Assembly (NCBI GenBank): GCA_900546465.1
Contig: URCX01000058.1
Coordinates: forward strand, 1 to 10,757
DNA: 10,757 bases
Origin: an uncultured Bacteroidota bacterium
Lineage (GTDB): Bacteria; Bacteroidota; Bacteroidia; Bacteroidales; P3
Direction of reading: 5' to 3'
This document shows, piece by piece, positions 1 to 6,149 of this stretch (positions are counted from its first letter, which is position 1; each line of letters opens with the position of its first letter). A program made the position numbers and the translations under genes. The notes beneath the pieces were generated by a model that saw only the letters and a list, made by a program, of their open reading frames with translations, ran no database searches and was not told the origin of the DNA.

Positions 1-159
1 ATCGTCAGCGATCTTCAAGGCAGAATAATCCAAACGGAGGATTTGCAAGCAGGCAGCGAGACATACGAACTCAATACAAGCAACTACGCAAGCGGAGTAT
101 ATTACATACGTATCCTATGCGGTAATAACATAAACACGCAAAAACTGATAGTCGAATAA
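1..159 (+). CDS. C-terminal end of a T9SS-secreted protein (type A sorting domain), partial
   Basis: Frame 1 is open from the window edge to the TAA at 157-159 and gives 52 residues. It begins IVSDLQGRIIQTEDL, continues through NTSNYASGVYYIRI and ends QKLIVE. This is the pattern of the Por-secretion-system (type IX) C-terminal sorting domain: a beta-rich segment with 'D.QGR', then 'L.....ASGVYYI.I', then a final 'QKLIV(K/E)'. In the family this domain directs an exported protein through the T9SS outer-membrane translocon and is normally cleaved off. The functional part of the protein lies outside the window, so its activity is unknown. A strong terminator follows 21 bp downstream, so this is the last gene of its transcript. 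The domain call is firm; the identity of the cargo cannot be given. Confidence 0.85.
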   Translation: MVSDLQGRIIQTEDLQAGSETYELNTSNYASGVYYIRILCGNNINTQKLIVE

Positions 160-180
160 GTGACAACCGGTAAACACTTC

Positions 181-208
181 AAAGGGAGCCACTCGGCTCC
201 CTTTTTTT
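181..208 (+). terminator. Rho-independent terminator of the T9SS cargo gene
   Basis: A perfect 10-bp stem (AAAGGGAGCC at 181-190 with GGCTCCCTTT at 195-204) closes a 4-base loop. The T-run 202-208 forms the end of the stem and the tail. It lies 21 bp after the stop codon of the upstream gene, on the same strand. Confidence 0.93.
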
Positions 209-212
209 ATTG

Positions 213-290
213 TGAAACGCCGATTCGTTATGATTGAATCGCCCTAAGAATTTCTCAAAACGGCGTTTCAGAAAATTAAAACGCCGTTTT
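213..290. repeat. Three-arm inverted-repeat cluster with mutually exclusive pairings
   Basis: Arm 1 is TGAAACGCCG (213-222), arm 2 CGGCGTTTCA (261-270), arm 3 AAACGCCGTTTT (279-290). Arm 1 pairs with arm 2 over 10 bp, with a small internal hairpin CGATTC/GAATCG (221-226/236-241). Arm 2 with its 5' flank (257-268) pairs instead with arm 3 over 12 bp. The two pairings cannot exist together, and the second ends in TTTT. Seen directly: the repeats. Not known: whether this is an attenuator, a species-specific interspersed repeat or a protein-binding site. No gene is seen between 209 and 563. Confidence 0.7.
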
Positions 291-357
291 AAGAACTGCT
301 TGATAAACAGGAGTTTCAATTATAGGTAATTATATTGTCAGGTTTGGCGGGTAAGTA

Positions 358-400
358 GATTATACGGGTAAAGAATGCAACATTCTTTACCCGTATAATC
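358..400. repeat. Perfect 20-bp inverted repeat with a 3-base loop
   Basis: GATTATACGGGTAAAGAATG (358-377) is exactly complemented by 381-400 across the loop CAA. There is no T-tract on either side, so it is not a normal intrinsic terminator. It sits between a terminated upstream gene and the promoter of the kinase gene. It could be a protein-binding palindrome, a relic of a small insertion, or a transcript-processing hairpin. Confidence 0.85.
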
Positions 401-505
401 ATATTAGAAGTCTTTGAAGAATGGTTTCAAGAGGGTGTTGCAAATGTTTTGTGCTTTGTAGTGTTCTGAAAAAAACAATTATCGACCTTTTTGCCGAGAT
501 GAAAA

Positions 506-537
506 TTTGCTCTGTTTGAAAAACTTCGGTATTTTTG
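506..537 (+). promoter_or_regulatory. Bacteroides-type promoter for the kinase-hemW operon
   Basis: TTTG at 506-509, a 20-bp spacer, then TATTTTTG at 530-537 match the Bacteroidetes sigma-ABfr consensus TTTG-N(19-21)-TAnnTTTG. Transcription would start around 542-546, about 20 bases before the ATG at 564. This rules out the in-frame TTG at 507, which overlaps the -33 box. Confidence 0.75.
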
Positions 538-563
538 CAGTCTGTTTTTATAGAGGCGGCAAT

Positions 564-2060
564 ATGAGATACAACTTCAAAAATCCACGTTTCAAATGGA
601 TTTTCCTGATAATCGGCTTTACGATAGTGATGATGTTCTTTATCGAAATCAATAAAATCATTACGCAATTACGGAAAGAGGAGCAAGTAAAGATAGAGTT
701 GTGGGCCAATGCTGTAAGTCGGAAAGCCAAATTCGTCGAACATACGGAGAAATTCTTCAATACCGTTGCCGAAGAAGAAAGAATAAAGTTGCAACAGTTC
801 ATAGACGCTCACAAAATCATTCTTTCCCAACCCTTGGATGCAGAGTTGAATTTCTTCTATGATTTCATCGTAAACAACAAAACCATACCTGTAATCATAA
901 CAGATGAATTCAATAATATACAACTGTCTCAGAATATAGAGATACCCAAAAGGCAAAAGGTGTTGGTAGGAAGTCTTTTGAAGAAATTCTCACAAAATCC
1001 TCCTTTTGAATACACCGTAAGCGGCATGAAGTTCAAACTATATTACTGCGAAAGTACCGTATATACCAATTTGAAGGAGACTCTCACCTATTTCACAAAC
1101 AACTTTCTCAATGAACTGGTGAATAATTCGGTATTCATTCCTGTTATAATAACGGACAGCACAAGAACTCATATAATAGCTTCCGGCAATATAGAAGATT
1201 GGCAAATCGATGAGGAGCATTTGTCGGAGACAATCAAAGAAATGGAAGAAGAGAACGGTGCATTGATTATAAATCTTCCGGAACGTCCGAATGCCAAAAT
1301 CTTTTATAAGCGTTCCAAATTCATTACAGCTCTCCAATACTACCCAATCGTATATGTAGTGGTAACTGCTTTCTTTGTCTTTCTTATGTTCAGATTATTC
1401 CGTGCAATGAAGAAAAACGAAGAAAACATGCTTTGGATAGGAATGAACAAAGAGACGGCTCATCAACTCGGCACACCTATTTCTGCTCTTATGGCATGGG
1501 TGGAATATCTGCGTTTGCAACCGGAGAATGAGAGCATTTGTAACGAAATAGTCAAAGATATAAACCGTTTGGAAATGATTACAAAGCGTTTTTCCCAAAT
1601 AGGTACCAATCCCGAGCTTGTGAAGCAGGACGTAATACCTATAATAAAGAATGCAATGGCATATCTCTCCTCTCGAAGTTCCAAGAAAATAACATACAAT
1701 ATAAATCTGCCGCAAAATGAAGCAGTCATGCTTCCTGTTAACCGCTGTCTTTTGGAATGGACATTGGAAAACCTCTCAAAGAATGCCATAGATGCAATGA
1801 GTGGTATAGGGACTCTTTCTCTTGAATTGACACAAGACGCAAAACGAATCTATATAGATTTGGAGGATACCGGCAAAGGCATGTCAAGAAAGCAATTCAA
1901 AAAAATATTCGAGCCGGGATTTACGACCAAGAAAAGGGGTTGGGGAATGGGATTGTCTCTGGCAAGGCGAATAATAGAAGAGTATCATCACGGAAAAATA
2001 TTTGTCAAACAATCCGTTCTCGGAAAGGGAACGACTTTCCGCATTATTCTGAAAAAATAA
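564..2060 (+). CDS. Orphan membrane sensor histidine kinase
   Basis: A 498-residue inner-membrane histidine kinase. Transmembrane helices lie at about residues 11-28 and 258-278 and enclose a sensor region of roughly 225 residues. The kinase core follows: the H-box ETAHQLGTPIS with phospho-acceptor His300, the N-box LENLSKNAID with Asn407, the G1 box DTGKG (435-439), the F-box IFEPGFTT (448-455) and the G2 box GWGMGLSLA (459-467). All catalytic elements are present. The sensor region contains the same motif twice (IPVIITD at about 108-114 and 192-198, each followed by a strand and NIE), suggesting two PAS-like modules. No response regulator is adjacent, so the partner and stimulus are unknown. 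hemW starts 7 bp after the stop, so the two are probably co-transcribed. The ATG at 564 is chosen because the promoter overlaps the earlier TTG. Confidence 0.92.
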   Translation: MRYNFKNPRFKWIFLIIGFTIVMMFFIEINKIITQLRKEEQVKIELWANAVSRKAKFVEHTEKFFNTVAEEERIKLQQFIDAHKIILSQPLDAELNFFYDFIVNNKTIPVIITDEFNNIQLSQNIEIPKRQKVLVGSLLKKFSQNPPFEYTVSGMKFKLYYCESTVYTNLKETLTYFTNNFLNELVNNSVFIPVIITDSTRTHIIASGNIEDWQIDEEHLSETIKEMEEENGALIINLPERPNAKIFYKRSKFITALQYYPIVYVVVTAFFVFLMFRLFRAMKKNEENMLWIGMNKETAHQLGTPISALMAWVEYLRLQPENESICNEIVKDINRLEMITKRFSQIGTNPELVKQDVIPIIKNAMAYLSSRSSKKITYNINLPQNEAVMLPVNRCLLEWTLENLSKNAIDAMSGIGTLSLELTQDAKRIYIDLEDTGKGMSRKQFKKIFEPGFTTKKRGWGMGLSLARRIIEEYHHGKIFVKQSVLGKGTTFRIILKK

Positions 2061-2067
2061 CTCTGAT

Positions 2068-3147
2068 ATGTCAGGCATTTACGTCCATATACCCTACTGT
2101 ACGCAAAAGTGCATTTATTGCGATTTTTATTCCGTTCCTACACGCAAAAGCAAGAGAAACTACCTTCTTGCCCTTGTAAAAGAAATGCAGAACAGGAAAC
2201 ACTATCTCGCAGATTCCGTGAAAACGCTTTACTTAGGAGGCGGAACTCCGAGCAATCTTGATTTGGAGGAAATGCAGTTCATTGTTGAGAATTTGAGAAA
2301 TAATTTCGATTTGTCGCAATGTGAGGAAATGACACTTGAAGCCAATCCGGAGCATCTCAATGCCGAATATATTTCATTCCTTCGCAAATTAGGCTTTAAT
2401 CGTATCAGTATAGGAATTCAGAGTTTTGATGATGCGGACTTGCGAACTCTTTGCCGTAAACATAATTCCGAACAAGCAATCTCGGCAATCCGAACAGCCC
2501 GAGAGCAAGGATTTGAAAATATATCGCTTGATTTGATATTCAATCTTCCCTCTCAGACTTTGGAAAAATGGAAAAAAAATCTTGATACAGCTCTTTCGCT
2601 TTCTCCGGAACATCTTTCGTGTTATTGTCTGACGATAGAAGAGGGCACCATATTGCATAAAATGATACAAAAAGGATTGATTGACATGCCTGATGAAGAA
2701 ACAGGATTGCAGCAATTCGATTTCACCATGCAGCAACTCGCCTCGGCAGGCTATGAACACTATGAAGTCTCCAACTATTGCAAACCTGCTTATCGCTCCA
2801 AGCATAATACAGCCTATTGGCAGGGTGTGGAGTATTTGGGTCTTGGAGCCTCTGCACACTCTTTCGATATTCGCAGTCGTTCATGGAACCCTGCCGACAT
2901 AAATGCCTATATCTATAATGTAGAACACGGAATTGCTCCGGAAACGGAACTGTTAAGTCCCAAGGATTGCTATAACGAATATATAATGCTTTCCTTGAGA
3001 ACTGCCGAAGACGTCAGTCCCGAATACATAAAAAGACACTTTCCTCAATTTTTCGTCCATTACGAAAGTCAATCGAAGAAAGTGTCATCTCTCATGCCAC
3101 AAAAATGGCAGTTTGTCAACAGTATTGCACTCGAACTGATGATTTGA
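2068..3147 (+). CDS. hemW: HemW, radical-SAM haem chaperone (formerly 'HemN-like')
   Basis: A 359-residue radical-SAM protein. The cluster motif HIPYCTQKCIYCDF carries Cys11, Cys15 and Cys18. The residue after the third Cys pair is Phe20, not the fourth Cys of true coproporphyrinogen dehydrogenase HemN. Further HemW signatures are YLGGGTPS (55-62), the segment around LEANPE, RISIGIQSFDD, and HNTAYWQGVEYLGLGASAHS. In the family HemW binds haem and passes it to haem proteins; it is not itself a haem-synthesis enzyme. The protein is about 15-20 residues shorter than usual (about 375-380). The shortening lies just before the end: a family-like final strand (NSIALELMI) is kept, but the segment before it looks compressed. 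It follows the kinase by 7 bp. The stop is one base from the stop of the convergent gene. Confidence 0.93.
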   Translation: MSGIYVHIPYCTQKCIYCDFYSVPTRKSKRNYLLALVKEMQNRKHYLADSVKTLYLGGGTPSNLDLEEMQFIVENLRNNFDLSQCEEMTLEANPEHLNAEYISFLRKLGFNRISIGIQSFDDADLRTLCRKHNSEQAISAIRTAREQGFENISLDLIFNLPSQTLEKWKKNLDTALSLSPEHLSCYCLTIEEGTILHKMIQKGLIDMPDEETGLQQFDFTMQQLASAGYEHYEVSNYCKPAYRSKHNTAYWQGVEYLGLGASAHSFDIRSRSWNPADINAYIYNVEHGIAPETELLSPKDCYNEYIMLSLRTAEDVSPEYIKRHFPQFFVHYESQSKKVSSLMPQKWQFVNSIALELMI

Positions 3148-3148
3148 A

Positions 3149-3859
3149 TCAGTCTTCCAAATAATACGTTATCGTACTCACAACTCTGCACACCTTTATA
3201 TAAGGCGTGGTTTCGTCAACGTTCGTTATATCTATCTGCCCCTGCCAAGCAGTTTTCATTTTTCCCAACTTGCTTTCCGCATCTTTTGCAAACTGCTCTC
3301 CGGCTTTCTTTGCACTCTGCATGCTCTCCGTTATCAATTTCGGCTTTATGGAGTTGATGTCGGAAATCTCGTAATTCGCATTTGCCCAATAGCTGTCTAT
3401 TATAACGCCTTTCTCATATAAAGCACCTAAGTTGCTTTCCAATTCCCGTACCTTGTCAACCCGTTTACTCCTTACGGTAATTCTTCTATTGCCCGTGTAT
3501 CTGTAAACAGCATCTTTGTAATCGTTCTCATTCATTGAAAGACTTCCGGTAAGGATTTCCTCGTTCGTAAAGCCCATATCGGTCAGAAATTCCTTCACCA
3601 AAGCCGTTTTCGTTTTTGACTCCGCAGTTATCTCCGAAAGACTGTTCCCTTTAAGAGAATAACTTATGGACATACTCGCCTTATCTGCCTTAACCTCTAT
3701 TTCCGCTTTGCCTTTAACCGTTACAACCCTTTCTCCCATTGAGACTTTCTTTAATCCATTATATGCAAAAATGCCGAGGAGAAATGCGGCAACAACAATG
3801 GAAAGACCTATAAGCAAAACAACAGTTCTGTTCTTGCATGATTTGTTTTCATTTTCCAT
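3149..3859 (-). CDS. Membrane-anchored SIMPL-domain (DUF541) protein
   Basis: A 236-residue protein with one N-terminal transmembrane helix (about residues 11-31, preceded by a Lys/Arg-containing stretch) and a SIMPL domain after it, probably in the periplasm. Visible are the opening strand VVTVKGKAEIEVKADKASMS, the helix region TKTALVKEFLTDMGFTNEEI, the strand RITVRSKRVDKVRELES, and the ending RVVSTITYYLED. The family has beta-barrel-forming or oligomeric envelope members (such as BP26), but no general biochemical role is established. The start at 3859 (MENENKSCKN) is preferred. The longer reading to 3913 would place the start inside the -7 box of its promoter (3901-3908). Its stop faces the hemW stop with one base between, leaving no room for a terminator. 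Confidence 0.88.
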   Translation of the reverse strand: MENENKSCKNRTVVLLIGLSIVVAAFLLGIFAYNGLKKVSMGERVVTVKGKAEIEVKADKASMSISYSLKGNSLSEITAESKTKTALVKEFLTDMGFTNEEILTGSLSMNENDYKDAVYRYTGNRRITVRSKRVDKVRELESNLGALYEKGVIIDSYWANANYEISDINSIKPKLITESMQSAKKAGEQFAKDAESKLGKMKTAWQGQIDITNVDETTPYIKVCRVVSTITYYLED

Positions 3860-3900
3860 AATACAATTCGTTTTTAGAATAAATACTCTGTTTAATGTCG

Positions 3901-3933
3901 CAAAGGTAAGCAAAACTCTGAGAAAATCACAAA
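3901..3933 (-). promoter_or_regulatory. Promoter of the SIMPL-domain gene
   Basis: On the minus strand TTTG (complement of 3930-3933), a 21-bp spacer and TACCTTTG (complement of 3901-3908) fit the Bacteroides consensus. The start codon lies about 41 bp past the -7 box. Confidence 0.75.
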
Positions 3934-4015
3934 CTTTTCTGCCACTAAAATCACTTTATAGCAATATTATTTCTTTACACCACAGAACAAAAGCAATGAT
4001 TGCAAGTTTATTTTG

Positions 4016-4023
4016 TATCTTTG
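4016..4023 (+). promoter_or_regulatory. -7 box for the TM1266-hydG operon
   Basis: TATCTTTG matches TAnnTTTG exactly, and with its flanks (4015-4024, GTATCTTTGC) also fits GTANNTTTGC. No clear TTTG is seen 19-21 bp upstream, so either the -33 element is weak or an activator is used. The operon is divergent from the SIMPL gene; the two -7 boxes are about 108 bp apart. Confidence 0.6.
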
Positions 4024-4122
4024 CAAGCGGTTTCTCCTGAGAATGTGCTTTCGAGACCATTTGATGCAGGCAACCATATCACAGAAAACAAAATCAATAA
4101 ATCTAATCCAAAAGCGAGACTG
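4024..4122 (+). other. 99-base 5' leader of the TM1266-hydG operon
   Basis: The leader can form a stem GGTTTC (4029-4034) / GAGACC (4053-4058), with one G-U pair and an 18-base loop. It is followed by TTTGATGCAGGCAACC (4060-4075). The GCAACC part and its setting recall the core of SAM-I (S-box) leaders. However, the kink-turn segment, the GGTGC element and the closing P1 helix of that class are not visible. It may be a degenerate or unrelated structured leader. It does not encode an extension of the downstream protein that resembles the family. Confidence 0.35.
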
Positions 4123-4377
4123 ATGGAAAAGAGAATAGGCACTATAAGCATAGTCATAAGAGAAAGAAAAATTGCGGAAAAGGTCAACAAACTTATTTCC
4201 GACTATGGTGATTACGTCCTTGCACGACAAGGACTGCCCTTTCCCGACAGAGATCTCTTCATTATAACTCTAATTGTGGAAGCTCCCATGGATAAAATCA
4301 ATGCCTTGACAGGCTCGCTCGGACGATTGGAACATACAGAAGTGAAGTCCATATTGTCAAAAATAAAAATCGCATAA
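4123..4377 (+). CDS. TM1266-family iron-only hydrogenase system putative regulator
   Basis: An 84-residue protein with the features of the TM1266 family: opening strand GTISIVIRERK, the segment YGDYVLARQGLPFPDRDLFIITLIVEAP, and the ending LTGSLGRLEHTEVKSILSKIK. The fold is ferredoxin-like (ACT/NikR C-terminal type). Members are almost always next to [FeFe]-hydrogenase maturation genes and are thought to sense or regulate; no DNA-binding domain is present and the mechanism is not established. The ATG at 4123 is chosen because family members begin with this strand. A longer in-frame reading from 4000 would start upstream of the -7 box. It precedes hydG by 2 bp, indicating tight co-transcription and perhaps translational coupling. 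Confidence 0.9.
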   Translation: MEKRIGTISIVIRERKIAEKVNKLISDYGDYVLARQGLPFPDRDLFIITLIVEAPMDKINALTGSLGRLEHTEVKSILSKIKIA

Positions 4378-4379
4378 TC

Positions 4380-5786
4380 ATGAATTTGGAAGAGAGAAAC
4401 AAAAATTTCATCGACAGAGACAAACTCTATACTTTGATTGAAGGCAAAGTACCTTCAAACTCCGAAATCGATGAAATATTAAACAAAGCCTTGAAATTAA
4501 AAGGACTTGAACTCAAAGACGTGGCAACACTGTTAAGAGTGGAAGACGAAAATGCCATACACAGAATAATGGAATGTGCAAAAACAGTAAAGGAAGCCAT
4601 TTACGGCAAACGTCTTGTGCTTTTTGCCCCTATATACACAGGCAATGTCTGCATGAACAACTGCCTCTACTGTTCCTTCCGTAAGGACAACAAACTAATA
4701 AAGCGTAAAATCCTTAGCATGGAAGAAATTGCCGAAGAGACTTCTGCCCTTTTGAAGCAGGGACATAAACGAGCCTTGCTGATATGTGGCGAAAACAACA
4801 AAAACGGCACCGATTACATGGTAGAAGCCATAAGAACGACTTACGGAGTTCGCGAACGCGGCGGCAAGGATTATATCAGACGTATCAATGTCGAACTCGC
4901 CCCTATGGAAGTAGGAGATTTTGCACGCCTGAAAGCCGAAAAAATAGGAACATACGTTTGCTTCCAAGAAACCTACGACGAACAAGAATACAAACTCTTC
5001 CACCCTGCAGGTACTCCAAAGGCGGATTACCTTTACAGATTAACCGTCATGGACAGAGCAATGGAGGGAGGAATAGACGATGTCGGCATAGGAGCCTTAT
5101 TCGGACTGACAGACTACCGCTTTGAAGTCTTGGCATTGATGGAACACGCCTCACACTTGGAGCAATGCTACGGTTGCGGACCGCATACCGTATCAGTGCC
5201 GAGAATGGAACCTGCAATAGGAGCGCCGGCAGCTGAAAACGTTCCTAATCCGGTTGGAGATGAAGACTTCAAAAAAATAGTTGCAATCATAAGAATAGCA
5301 CTACCATACACCGGTATTATTCTTTCCACACGCGAAAACGACAAAATGAGGAACGAATTGATAAAATACGGCGTCAGTCAAATCTCCGCCGCCAGCAAAA
5401 CCAACCCGGGAAGCTATGCTCACGAAGAAGAAGGAACAGGAACGCAATTTTCCACAGGCGACCACCGCAGCATGGAAGAAGTCATCTCCTCATTGATAGA
5501 CGCAGGATACATTCCATCATTCTGCACCGGTTGTTATCGTAAACACAGAGTAGGTGGCGACTTTATGGACTTGGCAAAGCCCGGATTGATAAAACAATAC
5601 TGCCTGCCAAATGCAATGTTCACCTTTACCGAATACTTGGAAGACTTTGCAAGCGAGGATACAAGACGCAAAGGAAAAGAACTTATCCGAAGCATGTTTG
5701 CCGAAATGGATAAGAAAGAATTGCTATCCAAAGTACAAGACAACCTCTGCCGCATAGAAAAAGGCGAAAGAGACATTTTCTTCTAA
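4380..5786 (+). CDS. hydG: HydG, [FeFe]-hydrogenase H-cluster radical-SAM maturase (tyrosine lyase)
   Basis: A 468-residue protein of normal family length. HydG cleaves tyrosine with SAM chemistry to p-cresol and dehydroglycine. It builds an Fe(CO)2(CN)-cysteine synthon from these for the 2Fe subcluster of [FeFe]-hydrogenase. The radical-SAM cluster motif is CMNNCLYC (Cys91, Cys95, Cys98). The C-terminal auxiliary cluster motif CX2CX22C, specific to HydG and absent from its relative ThiH, is Cys382, Cys385, Cys408. The protein also carries ELAPMEVGDF, QETYDEQEYK and SVPRMEPAIGAP, typical of the HydG/ThiH branch. It is encoded 2 bp after the TM1266-type gene. No hydE or hydF follows; mobile-element sequence begins just after the stop, and no terminator is visible. 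This suggests that the original operon was interrupted here. Confidence 0.96.
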   Translation: MNLEERNKNFIDRDKLYTLIEGKVPSNSEIDEILNKALKLKGLELKDVATLLRVEDENAIHRIMECAKTVKEAIYGKRLVLFAPIYTGNVCMNNCLYCSFRKDNKLIKRKILSMEEIAEETSALLKQGHKRALLICGENNKNGTDYMVEAIRTTYGVRERGGKDYIRRINVELAPMEVGDFARLKAEKIGTYVCFQETYDEQEYKLFHPAGTPKADYLYRLTVMDRAMEGGIDDVGIGALFGLTDYRFEVLALMEHASHLEQCYGCGPHTVSVPRMEPAIGAPAAENVPNPVGDEDFKKIVAIIRIALPYTGIILSTRENDKMRNELIKYGVSQISAASKTNPGSYAHEEEGTGTQFSTGDHRSMEEVISSLIDAGYIPSFCTGCYRKHRVGGDFMDLAKPGLIKQYCLPNAMFTFTEYLEDFASEDTRRKGKELIRSMFAEMDKKELLSKVQDNLCRIEKGERDIFF

Positions 5787-5951
5787 TAAATCTCATACGA
5801 GAACGAGGAAAAAATTGTTGGAACTATCAGAGGAAAGGGTATAAGGGAGAGGATTGGAGGTAAGTAAATGAAAATGAGAGGGATTTGCGGTATATCTCTA
5901 TGGTTTGCATAGAGGGGAAAAGTGCAGAAGATGTGGATTTATGCAGAAGTT

Positions 5952-6112
5952 CCGTTACCAAATCGTTAGTCCATTCCTTGAATGGTAATGAAGAGGTAAG
6001 ATGAAGGTAATTGACAGAAGAGTATTCGGTAACTCATCTTTCTCGCGTTACGGCGCTTATGCTCTGTGTTACAATGTTTTGCGTAGCTGAGAACGCTTCG
6101 GTAACGGGTAAC
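5952..6112. repeat. GGTAAC repeats upstream of the recombinase (candidate integrase arm sites)
   Basis: The motif occurs as CCGTTACC (5952-5959, inverted), TTCGGTAAC (6025-6033), CGTTAC (6046-6051, inverted), GTTAC (6068-6072, inverted, partial), TTCGGTAACGG (6097-6107) and GGTAAC (6107-6112). TTCGGTAAC is a 9-bp direct repeat; GGTAACGG/CCGTTACC is an 8-bp inverted pair. Repeats of this sort next to a tyrosine recombinase gene are usually arm-type binding sites for the integrase or its excision factor. That role is inferred. Confidence 0.5.
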
Positions 6113-6117
6113 TTTGC
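6108..6117 (+). promoter_or_regulatory. -7 box of the first recombinase, also a CTnDOT-like core site
   Basis: GTAACTTTGC contains TAACTTTG (6109-6116), a match to TAnnTTTG 33 bp before the start codon. The nearest upstream TTTG (6078-6081) is 27 bp away, too far for a normal -33 box, so promoter strength is uncertain. The whole 10-mer fits GTANNTTTGC, the sequence shared by the attachment site of CTnDOT and its targets. It may therefore be one end of the element. Confidence 0.45.
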
Positions 6118-6149
6118 CCATAAAACAGAAGCGTATGCAAACAGACAAA

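Larger units (their letters stand above)
5787..6149. other. Gene-free stretch between hydG and the first recombinase
   Basis: No credible coding region is seen over these 363 bases. They hold a hairpin CTCTATG/CATAGAG (5896-5902/5908-5914, no T-tail), a small one CCATT/AATGG (5971-5985), and, from 5952 onward, the GGTAAC repeat cluster and the core-like site described separately. The change from host operon to element sequence probably lies in this interval, but the exact junction cannot be fixed from one copy. Confidence 0.6.

Noticed and set aside
507..563. Upstream TTG start for the histidine kinase
   Set aside because: It overlaps the -33 box and precedes the -7 box of a consensus promoter; the added residues do not look like a kinase N-terminus.
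3860..3913. 18-residue longer start for the SIMPL-domain gene
   Set aside because: That start lies within or upstream of the -7 box, so it would not be in the transcript; the ATG at 3859 gives a normal anchor sequence.
4024..4122. TPP (thi-box) riboswitch, prompted by CTGAGA at 4037-4042
   Set aside because: The second conserved half (CTGATCTGG..CCAGCG..GGGA) is absent and hydG is not a thiamine gene.
4784..5125. Arg-rich open frame inside hydG on the same strand
   Set aside because: It is the +1 shadow of a certain gene with no family resemblance and odd composition.
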